The notes: generated by a model from the letters alone, not told the origin. Shown: positions 7,435-16,101, counted from the stretch's first letter. The stretch: DNA of 64,000 bases from DASRIA01 sp963724065 (GCA_963724065.1 CAVRTB010000005.1:372001-436000); one strand, 5' to 3'. Program-made: numbers and translations.

Positions 7435-8406
7435 TCAACTCGCACCGCAGAGGCGGAGAAATCCTCGCTCCAGCTCCTCCAGCATCTGCACGTGAAGGTC
7501 CTCGTTCGCCGCGGCCACGCATGACATCTGGAACTCGTGTCCCGACCCGAGGAGCGGCTTCGCGTCGAGCGGCGCGCCGTATGCGTCCGTGACGATCGCC
7601 CCCGCCTCCTGGAGGCACAGCACCGCTGCGGCGAGGTCGTACGGGGAGTTGTTGAGCACTGCGCCGCCACCCAGTTCCTCGAACTCGCGCTCGAGGCCGG
7701 GCACCTCCTCGATGATCCGCGATCCCACGTCGACATAGCCGTCGAGCTGCCCCGTGAGGATGCGTGTCATGTCGAAGGTCGCCGAGCCGAGGTCGAACAC
7801 CCCACCGCCGACCGACGACGCGTCGATCAGGTAGCCGAGCACGTTCACCAGGGGGACGGCGGGGCGACCGCGGAAGCCGAGTGTCCAGAAGAGGCGGCTG
7901 ATGTCGGTGTTGGCACTCAAGTTCGCGGTTCGCGGTTCGCGGTTCGCAGAACTGATCCGCAGGCCGCCGCCGCGCTCCGCCATGAAGAGACCGTCGGTCT
8001 TGATCTCCGCGATGCAGGCGTCGGTGACGTCACTCATCGCCGGGTCCCCGTCACCGAGCGGGGCGGCCGCGACCGACACGCAGCAGCATTCGAGCCCGGC
8101 CATCGCGGGACGCGTGCCGTCGATCGGATCGATCACGAGCACGGTCCGGGGGTCTCCCGACGTGGGGCTCACGAGGCCCCGGTCCTCGGAGTAGAAAGCG
8201 ACCTCCGGGGCGCGCTCGGCCAGAAAGCCCTCCATCCAGGCCTCGGCGGTCTCGTCGATCGCGAACGTGACGTCCCCGCCTGCGCCGGCCTGCACGTGCT
8301 CGCGCCCGGCGTGCGAGCCGAGGAACGGCCGCACGTGCTCGCGCAAGCCGATCGCGAGATCGGTCAGCAGGGCGCTATTGCCGGGGTACCTGGGCAGGGC
8401 GCTCAC
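7435..8406 (-). CDS. inositol monophosphatase-family phosphatase
   Basis: Metal-dependent phosphatase fold of the IMPase/FBPase group. The signature VIDPIDGTRPAMAGLE is present near residue 95, with an upstream acidic pair in YSEDRGL and a downstream Asp-rich segment. The 323-residue length exceeds classical IMPases (~260), and the second metal motif WDxxAG is not recognisable, so the substrate is uncertain. Its start overlaps the end of the HtrA gene by 32 bases and it lies upstream of treT-otsA on the same strand; acting on trehalose 6-phosphate is conceivable from position only. A heptanucleotide tandem repeat lies in the middle of the gene (7921-7947). Confidence 0.75.
   Translation of the reverse strand: MSALPRYPGNSALLTDLAIGLREHVRPFLGSHAGREHVQAGAGGDVTFAIDETAEAWMEGFLAERAPEVAFYSEDRGLVSPTSGDPRTVLVIDPIDGTRPAMAGLECCCVSVAAAPLGDGDPAMSDVTDACIAEIKTDGLFMAERGGGLRISSANREPRTANLSANTDISRLFWTLGFRGRPAVPLVNVLGYLIDASSVGGGVFDLGSATFDMTRILTGQLDGYVDVGSRIIEEVPGLEREFEELGGGAVLNNSPYDLAAAVLCLQEAGAIVTDAYGAPLDAKPLLGSGHEFQMSCVAAANEDLHVQMLEELERGFLRLCGAS
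7921..7947. repeat. GTTCGCG heptanucleotide tandem repeat (~4 copies) in a coding region
   Basis: Almost four perfect copies of GTTCGCG in a row inside the IMPase-family gene. Because the unit is seven bases, gaining or losing one copy would shift the reading frame. Confidence 0.85.
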
Positions 8407-9538
8407 CGAGCGTCACACGGGCCGTGCGCCGCTCGCTGCCCCGGTAGAGCTCGAGCGAGATCGTGTCGCCGGGCTCGAAGCGCGTGATCTGCTCACTGAA
8501 GTCATTCTCGCGGGTCACCCGGCGGCCGTTCACCTTCGTGATCACGTCCCCCCCGAGCTTCACCAGAGTCGCCTGGAAGCGGATCTCCTTCCCGCCGCCC
8601 TTGATCCCGGCCCGGTCGGCGGGACCGTCCTCGACGACGTCCGCGATCAGGGCGCCGTCCTTGACCGGGACGTCGAGCCGTTCGGCCAGTTGCGGGTAGA
8701 GGTTCTGCGAGCTGATCCCGATGTAGGCATAGCGTGCCTTGCCGCCGCGGCGGATCTGCTCGATCGAGCGCCGCACGTTGTCGACCGAGATCGCGAACCC
8801 GACGCCGACGCTGCCCCCTCCGGAGGAGCGGATCTGCGAGTTGATCCCGATCACCCGACCGCGCGCGTCGAGCAGCGGCCCGCCGGAATTGCCCCGGTTG
8901 ACCGCGGCATCGGTCTGGATCGCGTCCGAGATCGAGAAGTCGGTGAGCGCCTCGATCGTGCGGTTCTTCGCCGAGACCACGCCGATCGACAGCGAGCCCT
9001 GCTCCCCGAACGGGCTGCCGATCGCGGCAACGGGCTCGCCCACACGCACGTTCGCGGTGCGCCCGAGCGCGATCGGCGTGAGGTCGATGCCCTGCGGGTC
9101 GACTTTGACCACGCCGACGTCGGCATTGGCGTCGTAGCCGACGACGTCGGCGCTGACCTGGTTGCCGTCCGCGAACTGCACGAAGACCTCCCTCGCCTCC
9201 TTCAGCTTGCTTCCCGTCCCGTTGGTGATCACGTGCGCGTTGGTCGCGACGTAGCCCTCGTCGTCGAGCACGAACCCGCTGCCCTGGCCCGCGCCCCCGC
9301 CTTCGAGGATGTCCGAGAGGCTGTCCGACTTCGAGAACAGCGAGGTGATCGTGACCACGCCGGGCGAAAGGCTGTCGTAGATCGTCGCGGGGTCGAAGCC
9401 GTTCTCGCCGCCGAGGCCCTCCACCACCTGCACGCGCGTGCGCTCGACGGTCGAGGGACCGCCGGAGTCCTCGTCCCCTCCGCAGCCTGCCAGCACACCG
9501 GCGGCCACGAGGAGGGTGGCGAGCGCGGCGCGCCTCAT
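8375..9538 (-). CDS. HtrA/DegP-like serine protease, lipoprotein
   Basis: Exported trypsin-like quality-control protease. The 387-residue protein starts with a lipoprotein signal ending LVAAGVLAGC (lipobox LAGC, Cys at ~19). The S1C protease domain shows the triad: His in TNAHVITNG, Asp in ANADVGVVKV, Ser in RGNSGGPLLDARG. A single PDZ domain follows (YIGISSQNLYPQLAER, GPADRAGIKGG, LGGDVITKVNGRRV). Its ATG overlaps the histidine-kinase stop as ATGA, so it is translationally coupled to a two-component system, an arrangement known for actinobacterial envelope-stress proteases. Confidence 0.92.
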   Translation of the reverse strand: MRRAALATLLVAAGVLAGCGGDEDSGGPSTVERTRVQVVEGLGGENGFDPATIYDSLSPGVVTITSLFSKSDSLSDILEGGGAGQGSGFVLDDEGYVATNAHVITNGTGSKLKEAREVFVQFADGNQVSADVVGYDANADVGVVKVDPQGIDLTPIALGRTANVRVGEPVAAIGSPFGEQGSLSIGVVSAKNRTIEALTDFSISDAIQTDAAVNRGNSGGPLLDARGRVIGINSQIRSSGGGSVGVGFAISVDNVRRSIEQIRRGGKARYAYIGISSQNLYPQLAERLDVPVKDGALIADVVEDGPADRAGIKGGGKEIRFQATLVKLGGDVITKVNGRRVTRENDFSEQITRFEPGDTISLELYRGSERRTARVTLGERPAQVPRQ

Positions 9539-11046
9539 GCGCCCACCTGCGCGGGCGGCGTCGCCGCGCGGGCCGGCCGGGCGACGGGGCGCTCGCCCGC
9601 GAGCGGCAGCGTGAGCGTGAAGGTCGTGCTGCCGGGCTTGGACGCCACCTCGAGGCGGCCCTTCATGCGCTGCGCAAGCTCACGCGCGATCGCGAGGCCG
9701 AGGCCCGACCCCGACGCCGTGTCGCTCGTATGGAAGCGCTCGAAGATGTGATCCAGCTCGCGGCGCCGGATCCCCGGCCCGTCGTCGGTCACGAGCAGCT
9801 GCGCGGTCTCCGGGGCGTCGCCCTCCGGGCCGGGCCGTGCGGCGATCGTGATGTGCGTCCCCTCGGGCGTGTGGACCAGCGCGTTGTCGATCAGCACGCG
9901 CACGATCTGGGCGACGCGCTCGGGGTCGCAGTCCGCCTCGATGTCGAGGTGGGAGGTGCTGTCGGTGACATCGAGGTCGGACTCCTTGCGCGCCGCCGCG
10001 GCGGCGAACTCGCCGGCCACCTGGTTCGCCAGCGTGCGCAGCGGCACGGGCTCGAGCTCGAGGTCGATCGACCCGGCGTCCAGTCGCGAGAGGTCCAGCA
10101 GGTCCGTCGTCAGCTTCTGGAGGCGGGCGACCTGCTCGCGCATCGTGGTGAGGAACTCGTCACGGGTCTCCTCGTCGAGGTCCTCGTCCTGCAGCAGCTC
10201 GACGAATCCGCCCAGCGAGAAGATCGGGGTGCGCAGCTCGTGCGATGCGTTGGCAATGAACTCCTTGCGCGCGGTGTCGAGCCGCGCCAGGCGCTGCTGC
10301 ATCTCGTTGAACGCGCGGGCGAGCTGGCCGAGCTCGTCATCGGAGTCGATCGGGATCGGGTCGGAGAAGTTGCCGGCTGAGATCTCGCGCGCGCCCCGCT
10401 CGAGGCGCTTCACGCGTCGCGCCATCGCGCTTGCCGCGAAGTAGCCGGTGGCCGTCGCCAGCACGAGCGCGAGCAGACCCGCCACGAGGATCTGTCGCTC
10501 GATCAAGCCGACGTTGTCCTCGACCTCGTCAAGCGGCACCGAGAAGACCACGACCCATGACGGCCTGCCCTGGTAGAAAAGTGGGCGCGCGGCCTGCGCG
10601 AGCTTGCCGCCACCCTGGGCGCGCGTCGTCGTCCTGACCTCGCCGGAGTCGAACGCTCGCCGCACCAGGTCGTCGGCCGGCTGGAGGTTCGTCTCTGCGC
10701 GGCTCGAGTCGGAGATCACATAGGGGACCGGATCGTCGCCGCTCTGCGTATCGACCTCGTCGACCGGGATGTTCAGCAGGGTGACCCGCGTCCCGGTGCG
10801 GTCACCGAGATCGCGCGTGAGCGCGTCCAGCTCCCTGGCGGTCACCTCGCGCTCGATCGCTCGGTGAAGGATGTTCGAGGCGGCCGACGAGTCGCGCTTC
10901 AGCGTGTCGAGCTTCTGTTGCGTGAGCGTCGACTCGAGCTGCGGCACGACGTAGAAGTAGAAGACGAGGATCGCGCCCGCGGTGATCGAGAAGAACAGGA
11001 ACGTGAGCCTGTTCTTGATCGAGCTGTGCCAGACGCGGTGCCACAT
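9535..11046 (-). CDS. membrane sensor histidine kinase (HAMP-HisKA-HATPase)
   Basis: Phosphodonor for the response regulator encoded just upstream. In the 503-residue protein a first membrane helix (about residues 13-32, LTFLFFSITAGAILVFYFYV) and a second (about 190-210, VAGLLALVLATATGYFAA) bracket an extracytoplasmic sensor domain of ~150 residues. HAMP follows (MARRVKRLERGAREISAG), then HisKA with the phospho-accepting His in ANASHELRTPIFSLGG, N box RVLIDNALVHTPEG, G1 VTDDGPGI, F box IFERFHTSD and G2 GSGLGLAIA. All catalytic elements are intact. The sensed signal is unknown. Confidence 0.93.
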   Translation of the reverse strand: MWHRVWHSSIKNRLTFLFFSITAGAILVFYFYVVPQLESTLTQQKLDTLKRDSSAASNILHRAIEREVTARELDALTRDLGDRTGTRVTLLNIPVDEVDTQSGDDPVPYVISDSSRAETNLQPADDLVRRAFDSGEVRTTTRAQGGGKLAQAARPLFYQGRPSWVVVFSVPLDEVEDNVGLIERQILVAGLLALVLATATGYFAASAMARRVKRLERGAREISAGNFSDPIPIDSDDELGQLARAFNEMQQRLARLDTARKEFIANASHELRTPIFSLGGFVELLQDEDLDEETRDEFLTTMREQVARLQKLTTDLLDLSRLDAGSIDLELEPVPLRTLANQVAGEFAAAAARKESDLDVTDSTSHLDIEADCDPERVAQIVRVLIDNALVHTPEGTHITIAARPGPEGDAPETAQLLVTDDGPGIRRRELDHIFERFHTSDTASGSGLGLAIARELAQRMKGRLEVASKPGSTTFTLTLPLAGERPVARPARAATPPAQVGA

Positions 11047-11057
11047 CGTGAATATCA

Positions 11058-11072
11058 GGCGGCTTCGCCGCC
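11058..11072 (-). other. short GC stem-loop between response regulator and kinase
   Basis: On the transcribed strand GGCGGC-GAA-GCCGCC forms a perfect 6-bp hairpin in the 52-base gap between the regulator stop and the kinase start. It could tune kinase expression or stabilise a processed mRNA end; no T-tract follows. Confidence 0.4.
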
Positions 11073-11098
11073 ACCTGAAGTCAGGTGCCTCGCCGACA

Positions 11099-11803
11099 TC
11101 ATGGATTGTCCCTGAACCGATACCCGACGCCCCGTACGGTCAAGAGGTACTCGGGATTGCGTGGATCGCTCTCGAGCTTCTCCCGCAGGTGGCGGATGTG
11201 CACGTCGATCGTGCGCTGGTCGCGGAACTCCGAGTCTCCCCAGATGCGGTCGAGCAGCATGTCCCGCGTGTAGACGCGGCCGGGAGCGCCGGCGAGCACG
11301 GCAAGGATCTCGAACTCGACATAGGTGAGCTGGATCGGCTCGTCGCGCAGGGCGACGGTCCGCTTCGCGAACTCGATCCGCAGGTCGCCGCGCTCGAGCG
11401 GCTTCTCGTCGGCGTCGCGCTCGGCGCCCATCTCGGCGCGGCGCAGCGCGGCCCGCACGCGGCTGCGGAACTCCCGCATCGAGAACGGCTTGGTGATGTA
11501 GTCGTCGGCCCCGAGCTCGAGCCCGAGCACCTTGTCGATCTCCTCGGCCTTGGCGGTCAACATGATGATCGGCACCGAGCTCCTTGCGCGGAGCTGCCTG
11601 CACACCTCGAGGCCGTCGACCTTGGGCAGCATGATGTCGAGCACGACGAGGTCGAAGCTCTGGCGGTCGAACTCGCTCAGCGCCTCCTGGCCGTCGAGTG
11701 CCTGCACCACCTCATAGCCCTCTTTCTCCAGCGGATAGCTGAGCAGCTTCTGGACCGGCTGCTCGTCGTCAACGAGCAGGATGCGCGCAGTGGTCGAGTT
11801 CAA
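11099..11803 (-). CDS. OmpR/PhoB-type response regulator
   Basis: DNA-binding regulator partnered with the kinase at 9535-11046. The TTG at 11803, preceded by GGGAGAA eight bases upstream, gives a 234-residue protein beginning LNSTTARILLVDDEQPVQKL. The receiver has the acidic pair VDDE, the phospho-acceptor Asp in DLVVLDIMLPKVDGLEV, the Thr in IIMLTAK and the Lys in DDYITKPF. The C-terminal winged helix ends with RTIDVHIRHLREKLE and TVRGVGYRF, typical of OmpR-family output domains. An open frame continues far upstream of the TTG but overlaps the divergent M28 gene and is not coding. Confidence 0.95.
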   Translation of the reverse strand: MNSTTARILLVDDEQPVQKLLSYPLEKEGYEVVQALDGQEALSEFDRQSFDLVVLDIMLPKVDGLEVCRQLRARSSVPIIMLTAKAEEIDKVLGLELGADDYITKPFSMREFRSRVRAALRRAEMGAERDADEKPLERGDLRIEFAKRTVALRDEPIQLTYVEFEILAVLAGAPGRVYTRDMLLDRIWGDSEFRDQRTIDVHIRHLREKLESDPRNPEYLLTVRGVGYRFRDNP

Positions 11804-11839
11804 ATCACGTTCTCCCAGAATGATTCTAGGCAGGCGGCA

Positions 11840-13651
11840 ATGGTTCCCTGCCGCTTGGCCCGCTGCTATACACGTGCGACCTTGGTCGATCCGCGCATCT
11901 ACAGGGCGTCGTTCGTGCTTGCCCTGCTGGCGCTCGTGATCGTGATGTTCTCGCTCGAGGGCCGTCCCGCGGCTCGTGGCTCCGACCTCGCCCCCGACGC
12001 GTTCAGCGGCTCGGACGCCTTCGCCCAGACGCAGCGGCTGACGGCCGCGTACCCGGATCGCCGCGCCGGCAGGCCGGACGACGCCGCGCTGGGAGACCTC
12101 GTGGAGCGCCGTTTCCGCGAGCTGGGCATGGAGACCTCCCGGCAACGCTTCTTCGCGGACGTCGACGGTGACGACGTCGAGCTGTCCAACGTGATCGGGC
12201 GCCTGCGCGGGCGTTCGGACCGCGAGGTGGTGATACTCGCCCACCGCGACTCGGCCGCGCGGCCGGGCGCGGCAGCGGCCTCCAACACCGCTGTTTTGCT
12301 CGAGCTCGCGCAGGCGCTCGATGCGCTCGACCGTCGCAAGACGATCGTGTTCGTGTCGGCCGACGGCGCAAGCGAGGGGATGGCCGGGGCGCAGCGATTT
12401 GCCGAGCGCTACGCGGATCGCCGCAAGGTCGAGGCGGCGCTCGTCCTCGACGACATCGGAGCGAGCCCCACGCAACGGCCCTTCGTCGTGCCGTGGTCGT
12501 CGAGCTCGAGCCGCGCGTCGCTGGTGGCCACCCGCACCGCCGAGGCAGCGCTCGCGCGCGAAGCGGGCGTGACCGCCGGATCGGACTCCTGGCTGGGCCA
12601 GCTCGTCCACCTCGCGTGGCCGCTCACCCTGCGCGAGCAAGGGCCGCTCGTCGCGGGCGGCATGGACGCGGTCACGCTGACCGCGCGCTCCGAGTTGCCG
12701 CGCGGCTCGGGCAGCGACGCGATCGAGGGCATCTCGGAGGAGCGCCTGACGCGCTTCGGGCGGGCGGGGTTCGCCGCGCTGCTCGCGTTCGACTCGCCCG
12801 GCTACCGGGGCAAGCCGCCGTCGCGGTACTTGACCGCCGGGCGCAACGTGATCCCCGGGTGGTCGCTGGCGCTGCTCGCGTTCGGGCTGATCGCACCGGC
12901 TCTGGTGACGGCCGCCGACGCGGCGGCGCGCGCGCGGCGCCGCAGGTTTCCCGTGGTTCCGTGGCTGCGCTGGTCGCTCGCGACCGCCGTCCCGTTCGCG
13001 GTCACCGTGTTCGCGGCACTCGCCTTCGAGTGGCTCGGGTGGCTGCCGGACACCGTCGAGCAGGCGGTCGCCCCCGCCACGCGGCCCTCATTCGGCGCCG
13101 CGGTGGCGGCGCTGGTCGCGCTGGCCGCAGTCTTCAGCGTCGCCTGGATCACGTTGCGCCGGATCGCCTTGGGCGACGTGCGCGCGCGGCGACTGCCCCG
13201 CGAGGCCGCCGCGCCGGCGCTCGCGATGCTGCTCTCGGCGGAGGCCCTCGTGGTCTGCGCGGTGAACCCGTTCACCGCCTTGCTGCTCGTGCCGGCCGTG
13301 CACCTGTGCCTGCTCGCAGCCTTCTCGGAGACCCCTCGGCGGGGGCCGCTCGCCGCAGGGGTGATCGCGGCCGCACTCGCTCTCCCGATCCTCGCGATGC
13401 TCTATTACGGGGCGCGTTTCGACCTCGGCCTCGCTCCCCACAGCTACGTCCTGATGATCGTGTCCACCGCGAGCGGCTCGGTCTCCAGCGCGATCCTGGG
13501 CTCGCTCGTCGCCGGCAGCCTCACGTCCGGGGCGCTGCTCGCCTTCAGTGGCAGCGAGGGTCGCGCGGCCCCGGCGATCACGGTGCGCGGCCCCGTCAGC
13601 TACGCAGGCCCGGGCTCTCTCGGAGGAACCGAGTCGGCAATGCGCCGCTGA
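11840..13651 (+). CDS. membrane protein with degenerate M28 peptidase domain
   Basis: About 603 residues from ATG 11840 (weak AGGCAGG site); an alternative TTG lies at 11882. One N-terminal membrane helix (RASFVLALLALVIVMFSLEG) is followed by an M28-like aminopeptidase fold of ~300 residues and a C-terminal part with six or more membrane helices. The M28 core is recognisable from VVILAHRDSAARPG near residue 135 and from IVFVSADGASEGMAGAQRF, but the metal-bridging Asp of the usual DN pair is Ser (ASNTAVLLE), and the usual EE pair aligns with AS. It is therefore probably not an active zinc peptidase. It is divergent from the response regulator with a 36-bp gap. Confidence 0.75.
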   Translation: MVPCRLARCYTRATLVDPRIYRASFVLALLALVIVMFSLEGRPAARGSDLAPDAFSGSDAFAQTQRLTAAYPDRRAGRPDDAALGDLVERRFRELGMETSRQRFFADVDGDDVELSNVIGRLRGRSDREVVILAHRDSAARPGAAAASNTAVLLELAQALDALDRRKTIVFVSADGASEGMAGAQRFAERYADRRKVEAALVLDDIGASPTQRPFVVPWSSSSSRASLVATRTAEAALAREAGVTAGSDSWLGQLVHLAWPLTLREQGPLVAGGMDAVTLTARSELPRGSGSDAIEGISEERLTRFGRAGFAALLAFDSPGYRGKPPSRYLTAGRNVIPGWSLALLAFGLIAPALVTAADAAARARRRRFPVVPWLRWSLATAVPFAVTVFAALAFEWLGWLPDTVEQAVAPATRPSFGAAVAALVALAAVFSVAWITLRRIALGDVRARRLPREAAAPALAMLLSAEALVVCAVNPFTALLLVPAVHLCLLAAFSETPRRGPLAAGVIAAALALPILAMLYYGARFDLGLAPHSYVLMIVSTASGSVSSAILGSLVAGSLTSGALLAFSGSEGRAAPAITVRGPVSYAGPGSLGGTESAMRR

Positions 13652-13735
13652 ACCCGACTCCCTCGGCGTGGACGGCAGTCGTATCCCGGGTTCGGGGGTC
13701 CCCGTCGATAAGTAGGGCGATCCACCCCTCCGGTC

Positions 13736-13933
13736 ATGCCACAGGAAACCGACAAGAACCCGGGCCAGCTCAAGCGAGCGGTCGAGCGCAACAACTACAC
13801 GGTCGACCCCCAGCGGGTCGCCGGGGCGCTGATCGTCAGGCTGATCCAGGAGAGCGTCGCCCCGAATCCGCCGGCGACAGGTGGTCCCAGCCGCGCAACC
13901 GCCGCGACCGGCCCTCTGCGTCAAGCAGCCTGA
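13736..13933 (+). CDS. small FlgM-like protein
   Basis: A 65-residue frame whose middle, GQLKRAVERNNYTVDPQRVA followed by GALIVRLI, closely fits the C-terminal helix pattern of FlgM anti-sigma-28 factors (LKxAIxxGxYxVDxxxVAxAL). The last ~20 residues overlap the antisense 3' end of thiL by 98 bases and look non-conserved. No flagellar genes are in this window, so it may be an orphan anti-sigma or DNA/RNA-polymerase-associated peptide. No clear ribosome-binding site precedes the ATG. The motif is seen; the function is inferred. Confidence 0.5.
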   Translation: MPQETDKNPGQLKRAVERNNYTVDPQRVAGALIVRLIQESVAPNPPATGGPSRATAATGPLRQAA

Positions 13934-14876
13934 CCCGATCGTCCTGCGCGCCGGTAGGCAGGATCCGGCCGATCCAGCTCACCTCGGTCCCGGCACTCGC
14001 GGCCGCCGTCTCGATCGCCGCGCGTGCGCCGGGCGGGGCCGTGAACAAGAGCTCGTAGTCCTCTCCGGCGGTCGCCGCGAACTCGGGTGGGTCCAGCCCA
14101 AGCGCCGAGACCACGTCGGCGACCCCCGCTTCGATCGGCAGGTCGGCGAGCCGGATCTCGGCAGCCACTGCGCTGCGCTCGCAGATTCGCAACGCATCCG
14201 AGGCGACGCCGTCGCTGACGTCGAGCATCGCGCTCACGCCCGCGCGCGCGAGCGCGCGGCCGGCCGACAGCAGCGGCCGCGGGCGCAGGTGGCGCTCGCG
14301 CAGTCGCTCGCCGGCCTCGCGGTCGCCACCCGCGGGGTTTCGCTCGAGCAGCACGAGGCCGGCGCCGGACCCGCCGAGCGCCCCCGTCACCCCGACGACG
14401 TGATCGGGGCGCGCTCCGTCACGGCACACGAGGTTCCCGGCCTCGTCGGCGTACCCGACCACGGTCACCGACACGAAAAGCTCGCCCGCACGGCTGACGT
14501 CCCCGCCGCAGATCGCCACGTCGTGCTCGCCCGCCAGTGCCTGCACGCCGTCCGCCAGCTCGAGCATCTCACGCTCGCCGAGGTGATCCGGCAGCCCGAG
14601 TGCGATGTACGCTTCGCCCGGGCCCGCCCCCATCGCGGCCAGGTCCGAGAGCGACGCCGCGAGGCACTTGTGCCCGAGGTCGCGCAGCGACGTCGTCGCG
14701 AGGCGGAAGTGCACTCCCTCCACGAACGAGTCGATCGAGGTGACGCTCACGCCGCCGGCCGGGCGCACGACGACAGCGGCGTCGTCGCCGGACCCCACGA
14801 CCACGCGCGCGCCGCGCGAGCCGAAGCGCTCGCGCATGCGGGCGATCAGGTCGAATTCGCTGATCGGCGGATCCAT
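13836..14876 (-). CDS. thiL: thiamine-monophosphate kinase
   Basis: ATP-dependent phosphorylation of thiamine phosphate to thiamine diphosphate, the last step of the pathway. The 346-residue protein starts with SEFDLIARMRERFG, has the PurM-like metal/ATP site VGSGDDAAVV, then VTSIDSFVEGVHF, GHKCLAASLSDLAAMGA, CGGDVSRAGELFVSVTVVGY, VGVTGALGGSGAGL, and MLDVSDGVASDALRI with AGEDYELLFT. All ThiL hallmarks are present. No riboswitch or other thiamine gene is adjacent. It starts four bases after the end of the upstream mannosyltransferase gene and is probably coupled to it. Confidence 0.94.
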   Translation of the reverse strand: MDPPISEFDLIARMRERFGSRGARVVVGSGDDAAVVVRPAGGVSVTSIDSFVEGVHFRLATTSLRDLGHKCLAASLSDLAAMGAGPGEAYIALGLPDHLGEREMLELADGVQALAGEHDVAICGGDVSRAGELFVSVTVVGYADEAGNLVCRDGARPDHVVGVTGALGGSGAGLVLLERNPAGGDREAGERLRERHLRPRPLLSAGRALARAGVSAMLDVSDGVASDALRICERSAVAAEIRLADLPIEAGVADVVSALGLDPPEFAATAGEDYELLFTAPPGARAAIETAAASAGTEVSWIGRILPTGAQDDRVRLLDAEGRSRRLRGWDHLSPADSGRRSPGSA

Positions 14877-14880
14877 GGGA

Positions 14881-16101
14881 TCAATACGGGGAGAACGGCT
14901 CGAGCGGAACGGCGATCACCATCATGTACGCGCAGAGCGCGATGCTCGCAAGGACCAGCCGCCGGTCCGCTCCGAGCGCCGCGAGCGGTAGCAGCCAGAC
15001 CGCGTACCAGGGCACCAGCCACGCGGTCGTGAGCAGCACCCCGAGAGTCGCCCAGCCGGCCGGCGCGATCCAGCCTCCCGGGGATTCGCGCCGGCGCCAG
15101 GCCGCGCGCATCAGCGACACCACAGCCGCCACCAGCGCGACCCCGAGCGCCGCGCGCGTGTAGTCGACGATCTCGCCGGCGGACCCGCCTGTGAGCGCCG
15201 CGATCGCGTCCGCCGTGCGCTGCGGGACGCTCCAACGGCTCGTGCGGTCCTGGTTGTCGCCGAGCAGCGCGAACGCCTCGAGCGCGTTGTCGCCGAAGGC
15301 GATCACCGCGACGGCGACCGCGATCAGCGCGCCGAGCACCGCGCCGGCCAGCAGCGCGCCGCGCCGGCGTGCGCCGATCAGCATGAAGGGGCCGAGCACG
15401 GCCGCGGAGACCTTGACCGCCCCCGACGCCGCGGTGAGCGCGCCGCCGAGCACCTCGCGTGAGGCGACCAGCGCGGCGACCCCGCCCATCCAGAGCAGGA
15501 CCGTCAAGGCGTCGTTGTGCGCACCGCCGACCACGTGCACGAGCACGAGCGGGTTGAGGCCGACGAGCATCGCGGGCAGGCGCGGGTCGCGCCCGAGGCG
15601 CGCTGCGCACCACCACACGAGCCCGGCCACGCCGAGGCTCGCAAGCGCGGCGACGAGCTTGAGCGTCCAGTACGCGACGGGCACGCCCAGCTTCGCGAGC
15701 GGGAACGTCGCGACGGTGAAGAGCGGCCCGTAGACGCTCGTGAAGTCCTTCGACCCGGCATAGGCGAAGGCCGCGTCGCCCGGGACGTCGCTCGGGCTGT
15801 GGGTGTACGGATCGAGTCCGTGCACGACGTCGAGCCGCGCGTAGGAGATGTAGCTGAAGACGTCCTGCGAGAGCAGGGGCGGCGCGAGCAGGAAGAGCGC
15901 GTGTGCCGCGACGATCGCGACCACGACCGTCCGCGCGCTGAGCTCCCGCGCTCGGGCCAGCAACGCGCACCAGGCGAGCAGCGCAACCCACAGGCCGGCG
16001 TAGAAGAGCGGGCCACCGAGCCCTCCGTCGGCGAAGGCGGCGCCGAGGGGCCGTAACGGCCCGAGCAGCCAGGTGGGAGACCCACCCACGGTGGCGGGCA
16101 C
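14881..16101 (-). CDS. polytopic GT-C mannosyltransferase (MptA/B or GT87-like)
   Basis: Membrane glycosyltransferase using a polyprenyl-phosphate sugar. Around ten hydrophobic helices are visible, with the catalytic-loop acid in LLSQDVFSYISYARLD, then DPYTHSPSD, TSVYGPLFT, NPLVLVHVVGGAHNDAL and SRWSVPQRTAD. These match actinobacterial alpha-1,6-mannopyranosyltransferases. The first canonical start (GTG 16101) leaves out an in-frame upstream helix (APVALALLGATYVALAALWA) that is open back into the PBP gene without ATG/GTG/TTG; a CTG at 16167 or 16161 may be the true start. It follows the PBP gene on the same strand and precedes thiL. Confidence 0.82.
   Translation of the reverse strand: MPATVGGSPTWLLGPLRPLGAAFADGGLGGPLFYAGLWVALLAWCALLARARELSARTVVVAIVAAHALFLLAPPLLSQDVFSYISYARLDVVHGLDPYTHSPSDVPGDAAFAYAGSKDFTSVYGPLFTVATFPLAKLGVPVAYWTLKLVAALASLGVAGLVWWCAARLGRDPRLPAMLVGLNPLVLVHVVGGAHNDALTVLLWMGGVAALVASREVLGGALTAASGAVKVSAAVLGPFMLIGARRRGALLAGAVLGALIAVAVAVIAFGDNALEAFALLGDNQDRTSRWSVPQRTADAIAALTGGSAGEIVDYTRAALGVALVAAVVSLMRAAWRRRESPGGWIAPAGWATLGVLLTTAWLVPWYAVWLLPLAALGADRRLVLASIALCAYMMVIAVPLEPFSPY

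Noticed and set aside
10982..11839. Upstream extension of the M28-like frame through the response regulator region
   Set aside because: Antisense to well-defined regulator and kinase sequence; no motif.
13836..14876. Riboswitch (TPP) near thiL
   Set aside because: No TPP-riboswitch core sequence is seen, and thiL follows the mannosyltransferase gene by only four bases.
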